Positions 61,340-64,000 of a DNA stretch of 64,000 nucleotides are shown here, piece after piece. Origin of the DNA: Spirochaetaceae bacterium. Its GTDB lineage: Bacteria; Spirochaetota; Spirochaetia; Treponematales; Rectinemataceae. Location of the stretch: assembly GCA_025358255.1 (NCBI GenBank), contig JANYKC010000057.1, forward strand, positions 1 through 64,000. The letters run 5' to 3'. Made by a program: the position numbers and the translations under genes. The notes beneath the pieces are model-generated. The model was given only the letters and a program-made list of their open reading frames with translations, was not told the DNA's origin and did not search any database. Numbering within the stretch: position 1 is the first letter of the stretch; every line of letters starts with the position of its first letter.

Positions 61340-62610
61340 TGGCCCTGGCCCGCGATCCGCTGCCAGGCCTTGGCGAAGAAATCACGGACAATTATGAAGA
61401 TGTTTCCCCGGGGGAGGTCCGCCGCCGCCAGGAGGTCGACGCGCCGTAGCACGCGGTCCCCCGAGGAGTACACGACCTCGCCGATGCGGGTACCCTCGGC
61501 GATCGGGGCGTCCAGGGACTTGGGCATCACGACCCTCGCCTCGAGGCCGGCGGCAAGGCCCTTGGGGACGGTGATGGCGAGGGCCAGGGCGCTGCGGACC
61601 TCCACGTTTTTCCTGGCGCCGTACCATGTCCGTAGCGGGCCGAAGGGCGTCAGGGCGGGGGCCAAGGTGACATAGTTGCCGAAGCTCCAATCAAGGAGGG
61701 CCGAGCCGTCCTTGCTCCGCCGCGCCGAGCCACCGCCGTAGGCCGCCGAATCCGAGCCCCCCAGGGTGACGACGATGAAGCGCGAGGTCCCGCGCCTGGC
61801 GGTGGCGGCAAGGTTGTACCCCGATTCGATGATGTATCCCGTCTTGAGGCCGTCGCAGCCGTCGTAGCCCAGGACCATGGAGTTCTTGTTGTACTGGATG
61901 ATGCGCCCTTTCGGGACGTAATCGGCGACGGCATGCTCAGCGCGGGGAAACTCGATGTAGCGCAGCGAGTGGAGTTCCCCGACAGCCTCGGGGTGGAATT
62001 GCATATAGAGCCTGCAGAACTGGGCATATTCGCGTGCCGTGACGCTGTTCAGCTCGGACAGGCCGGAGGGCTCCACGAAGCGCATCGCGGAAAAGCCCAT
62101 CTCCCGGACTGACTTGTTCATGAGGGAAGCGAAGGCCTCGTTGGATCCCGATATGCGCCGGGCGAGCGCATAGGCCGCGTCGTTTCCGGAGACGACCGCC
62201 GCACCCTTCATGAGGTCGAGCACGGAGACCCGCATGCCCGCCCGGAGGTACATGAGGGATGAGCCGTAGGGGATCGAAGGCGAGCAGTCCCTCGAATCGA
62301 TGGTGACGAGCTCGTCCTTCGAAAGCCTGCCGGCGGCGATCTCCGAATAGACGACATGGAGGGTCACGAGCTTGCTCAGGCTTGCGGGCGGGATGGGGAG
62401 GTCGGGATTCTTGGAGAAGAGTATGGTTCCGGTGGCCGAGTCCAGGACCACTGCCGACCGGGCGTCGATCGCCGGAGCGCTCGCGGGGGCAGGTCCGGAA
62501 GGCGGCGCTGCGTGACCTCCCACGGCGGCGAGGAGGAACAAGGCGAAAGGGAGAAAAGCTTTCATACGCATCCGTTGAGGCCAGGCCAGGAGGCGGCATA
62601 GAAACCGCAT
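61336..62610 (-). CDS. D-alanyl-D-alanine carboxypeptidase (PBP5/DacA type)
   Basis: 424 residues. A signal peptide (FLPFALFLLAAVGGHA) is followed by the penicillin-binding domain with SLSK (77-80, active serine), SGN (about 141) and KTG (about 258), and a C-terminal beta domain (VEVRSALALAITVPKGL to RVLRRVDLLAA). The final amphipathic helix (NIFIIVRDFFAKAWQRIAG) may anchor it to the membrane. It trims the terminal D-Ala from peptidoglycan stems. Starts at 62610 (AAGG at good distance) or at 62571/62565 are possible. It lies 15 bases after asnS. Confidence 0.9.
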   Translation of the reverse strand: MRFLCRLLAWPQRMRMKAFLPFALFLLAAVGGHAAPPSGPAPASAPAIDARSAVVLDSATGTILFSKNPDLPIPPASLSKLVTLHVVYSEIAAGRLSKDELVTIDSRDCSPSIPYGSSLMYLRAGMRVSVLDLMKGAAVVSGNDAAYALARRISGSNEAFASLMNKSVREMGFSAMRFVEPSGLSELNSVTAREYAQFCRLYMQFHPEAVGELHSLRYIEFPRAEHAVADYVPKGRIIQYNKNSMVLGYDGCDGLKTGYIIESGYNLAATARRGTSRFIVVTLGGSDSAAYGGGSARRSKDGSALLDWSFGNYVTLAPALTPFGPLRTWYGARKNVEVRSALALAITVPKGLAAGLEARVVMPKSLDAPIAEGTRIGEVVYSSGDRVLRRVDLLAAADLPRGNIFIIVRDFFAKAWQRIAGQGH

Positions 62611-62625
62611 CCCCTCGCCTTGGTC

Positions 62626-63999
62626 CTAGAAGTCCGCGAGTCTTGGGGCGCGGGGGAAGGGGATGACATCCCTTATGTTGGCCATGCCCGTGACATAGAG
62701 CATGAGGCGCTCGAAGCCGAGGCCGAAGCCCGAATGGGGCGTCGTACCGAAACGGCGCAGGTCAAGGTACCAGCCGTAGGCGTCCAAATTGAGTCCAAGT
62801 TCCAGGATCCGTTTCTCGAGAAGGTCGAGCCGCTCCTCCCTCTCCGAGCCCCCGATGATCTCGCCGAAACGGGGAACGAGGAGATCCATCGCCCTGACTG
62901 TCTTGCCATCGGCGTTCTGCTTCATGTAGAAGGACTTGATCTCCTTGGGATAGTCGGTGAGGAAAAGGGGCCCTCCCGCGATTTTTTCGCAGAGGAACTT
63001 CTCGTGCTCGCTCTGGAGGTCGAGTCCCCAATATGGCTTGACTTCGAAGGCGGAGGCGCTCTGCTCGAGGATGGCCATCGCCTCGGTGTAGGTCATGTGG
63101 GCGAAAGGCTTGTCAAGCACTGCCTTGAGGCTTTCGATGAGGCCGCTCTGGATGCGCTCGTCGAAGAAGGCCAGGTCCTCGGCGCAATCGCATAAGGCCG
63201 TCCTGACTAGATGCTTGAGGAAATCCTCGGCAAGCTCCATGTTGTCCGAGAGTTCGGCAAAGGCGACTTCCGGCTCGATCATCCAGAACTCGGAGAGGTG
63301 CCGCGAGGTGTTGGAGTTCTCCGCGCGGAAGGTCGGTCCGAAAGTGTAGACCCGTGAGAGGGCCTGGCAGTAGGTCTCCACATTGAGCTGCCCGGAGACA
63401 GTGAGGTAGGCGGGCTTTCCGAAGAAATCCTTGCTGTAATCCACGCTCCCCCCGGACTTCGCGAGGCGGTCGAGATCGAGGGTCGTTACCTGGAACATGG
63501 CCCCGGCGCCCTCCGCGTCCGAGGCTGTGATGAGGGGGGTGTGGATGTAGTTGAAGCCCTTTGCCTGGAGGAATTCATGGATGGCGAAGGCCATGCGGTT
63601 GCGCACGCGGGCCACCGCTCCGAAGGTGTTGGTCCGGGGACGAAGGTGGGCTATCTCGCGGAGGAATTCCATGGAGTGCGCTTTCTTCTGGAGGGGGTAG
63701 CTGTCCGCGGGAGCCTCGCCGATGACCCGGCAAGAGGACGCGCGCACCTCGAACCTCTGTCCGGCAGCGGGGGAGGGTATGAGGATCCCTTCCACCGCCA
63801 CGCTCGCGCCTGTGCCGGCTTTCGCCAGCTCCTCCGCCATTTCGCCTTCCGGCGACTCGAAGACGCACTGGAGATTGGAGAGGCGCGAACCGTCGTTGAC
63901 TTCGAGGAATACCGCCGATTTGACCGCGCGCTTGGTGCGCACCCATCCCTTCACGGTGACCTGACGGCCATCGGCTTCGAGTCCGGCGATCTCTTTCAC
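62626..63999 (-). CDS. asnS: Asparaginyl-tRNA synthetase
   Basis: 457 residues. Class II synthetase: the OB-fold anticodon domain ([31 protein letters not shown]) then motif 1 ([34 protein letters not shown]), motif 2 ([28 protein letters not shown]) and motif 3 ([28 protein letters not shown]). The long insert and residues before motif 3 fit AsnS rather than AspS. The GTG at 63999 is one base from the window end, so the true start could lie just outside. Confidence 0.93.
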   Translation of the reverse strand: MKEIAGLEADGRQVTVKGWVRTKRAVKSAVFLEVNDGSRLSNLQCVFESPEGEMAEELAKAGTGASVAVEGILIPSPAAGQRFEVRASSCRVIGEAPADSYPLQKKAHSMEFLREIAHLRPRTNTFGAVARVRNRMAFAIHEFLQAKGFNYIHTPLITASDAEGAGAMFQVTTLDLDRLAKSGGSVDYSKDFFGKPAYLTVSGQLNVETYCQALSRVYTFGPTFRAENSNTSRHLSEFWMIEPEVAFAELSDNMELAEDFLKHLVRTALCDCAEDLAFFDERIQSGLIESLKAVLDKPFAHMTYTEAMAILEQSASAFEVKPYWGLDLQSEHEKFLCEKIAGGPLFLTDYPKEIKSFYMKQNADGKTVRAMDLLVPRFGEIIGGSEREERLDLLEKRILELGLNLDAYGWYLDLRRFGTTPHSGFGLGFERLMLYVTGMANIRDVIPFPRAPRLADF

Positions 64000-64000
64000 G

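Overview
The window is about 64 kb of a GC-rich, densely coding bacterial chromosome. It most likely comes from a spirochaete related to Treponema. The sequence-level reasons are a periplasmic-flagellum sheath protein (FlaA), a FliG-family motor protein with an N-terminal extension, a spiro-SPASM radical SAM protein (a spirochaete-restricted family), a V-type ATPase operon in the order E, DUF2764, A, B, D, I, K (the treponemal order as I recall it), and a MutY-like glycosylase with no Fe-S cluster cysteines. I see no phage, plasmid, CRISPR array or insertion sequence. Nearly all genes look like vertically inherited core or lineage genes, often with ATGA or GTGA overlaps inside operons.

Layout. 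0-1.2 kb: a frameshifted metallo-beta-lactamase-fold gene and two terminator hairpins. 1.3-4.2 kb: a cyclic-2,3-diphosphoglycerate-synthetase-like P-loop protein, divergent from arginine deiminase. 4.2-8.2 kb (minus): a lysine/diaminopimelate operon asd-dapB-dapA-dapD behind a lysine riboswitch, whose downstream hairpin buries the ribosome binding site of a small leader ORF that is translationally coupled to asd. 8.3-12.7 kb (minus): adenosylcobalamin-dependent ribonucleotide reductase nrdJ plus a nucleotidase-like HAD phosphatase, with an NrdR-type box over the promoter. 12.7-22.5 kb (plus): spiro-SPASM, glycosyltransferase, SpsF-like, a PseG-like/methyltransferase fusion, ATP-grasp, cell-wall amidase, GerMN protein, then flaA with its own promoter. 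This looks like a surface or flagellar sugar pathway and is the best candidate for an uncharacterised system. 22.6-28.1 kb: a RelA-type synthetase fused to TPRs, tRNA-Glu, a small palindromic element, an AhpD-like protein divergent from thioredoxin, and the sulfur/redox operon glutaredoxin, FTR-like protein, cysteine desulfurase, ThiI.

28.2-47 kb: lepA, a Maf/DUF115 protein, a PpiD/SurA-like chaperone, a TPR-GAF-GGDEF cyclase, an Ate/Bpt aminoacyl transferase, an M16C protease, PduO-type adenosyltransferase, a FliG-like protein, a zinc phospholipase C-like protein, an HtrA protease, uvrB, and a broken REC-GGDEF gene. 47-64 kb: an ABC-F ATPase, an SrkA-like kinase, tRNA-Gly, the V-ATPase operon, a 7TM chemoreceptor-like protein, a clusterless MutY, a PBP5-type carboxypeptidase, and asnS reaching the window end.

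How the parts connect. PduO makes the adenosylcobalamin that NrdJ needs. The dap operon feeds lysine and peptidoglycan, which the amidase and DacA remodel. FlaA, FliG, Maf and possibly the glycan cluster serve the periplasmic flagella. Two RxxD-bearing GGDEF proteins (one damaged) and a RelA-type enzyme indicate c-di-GMP and ppGpp signalling.
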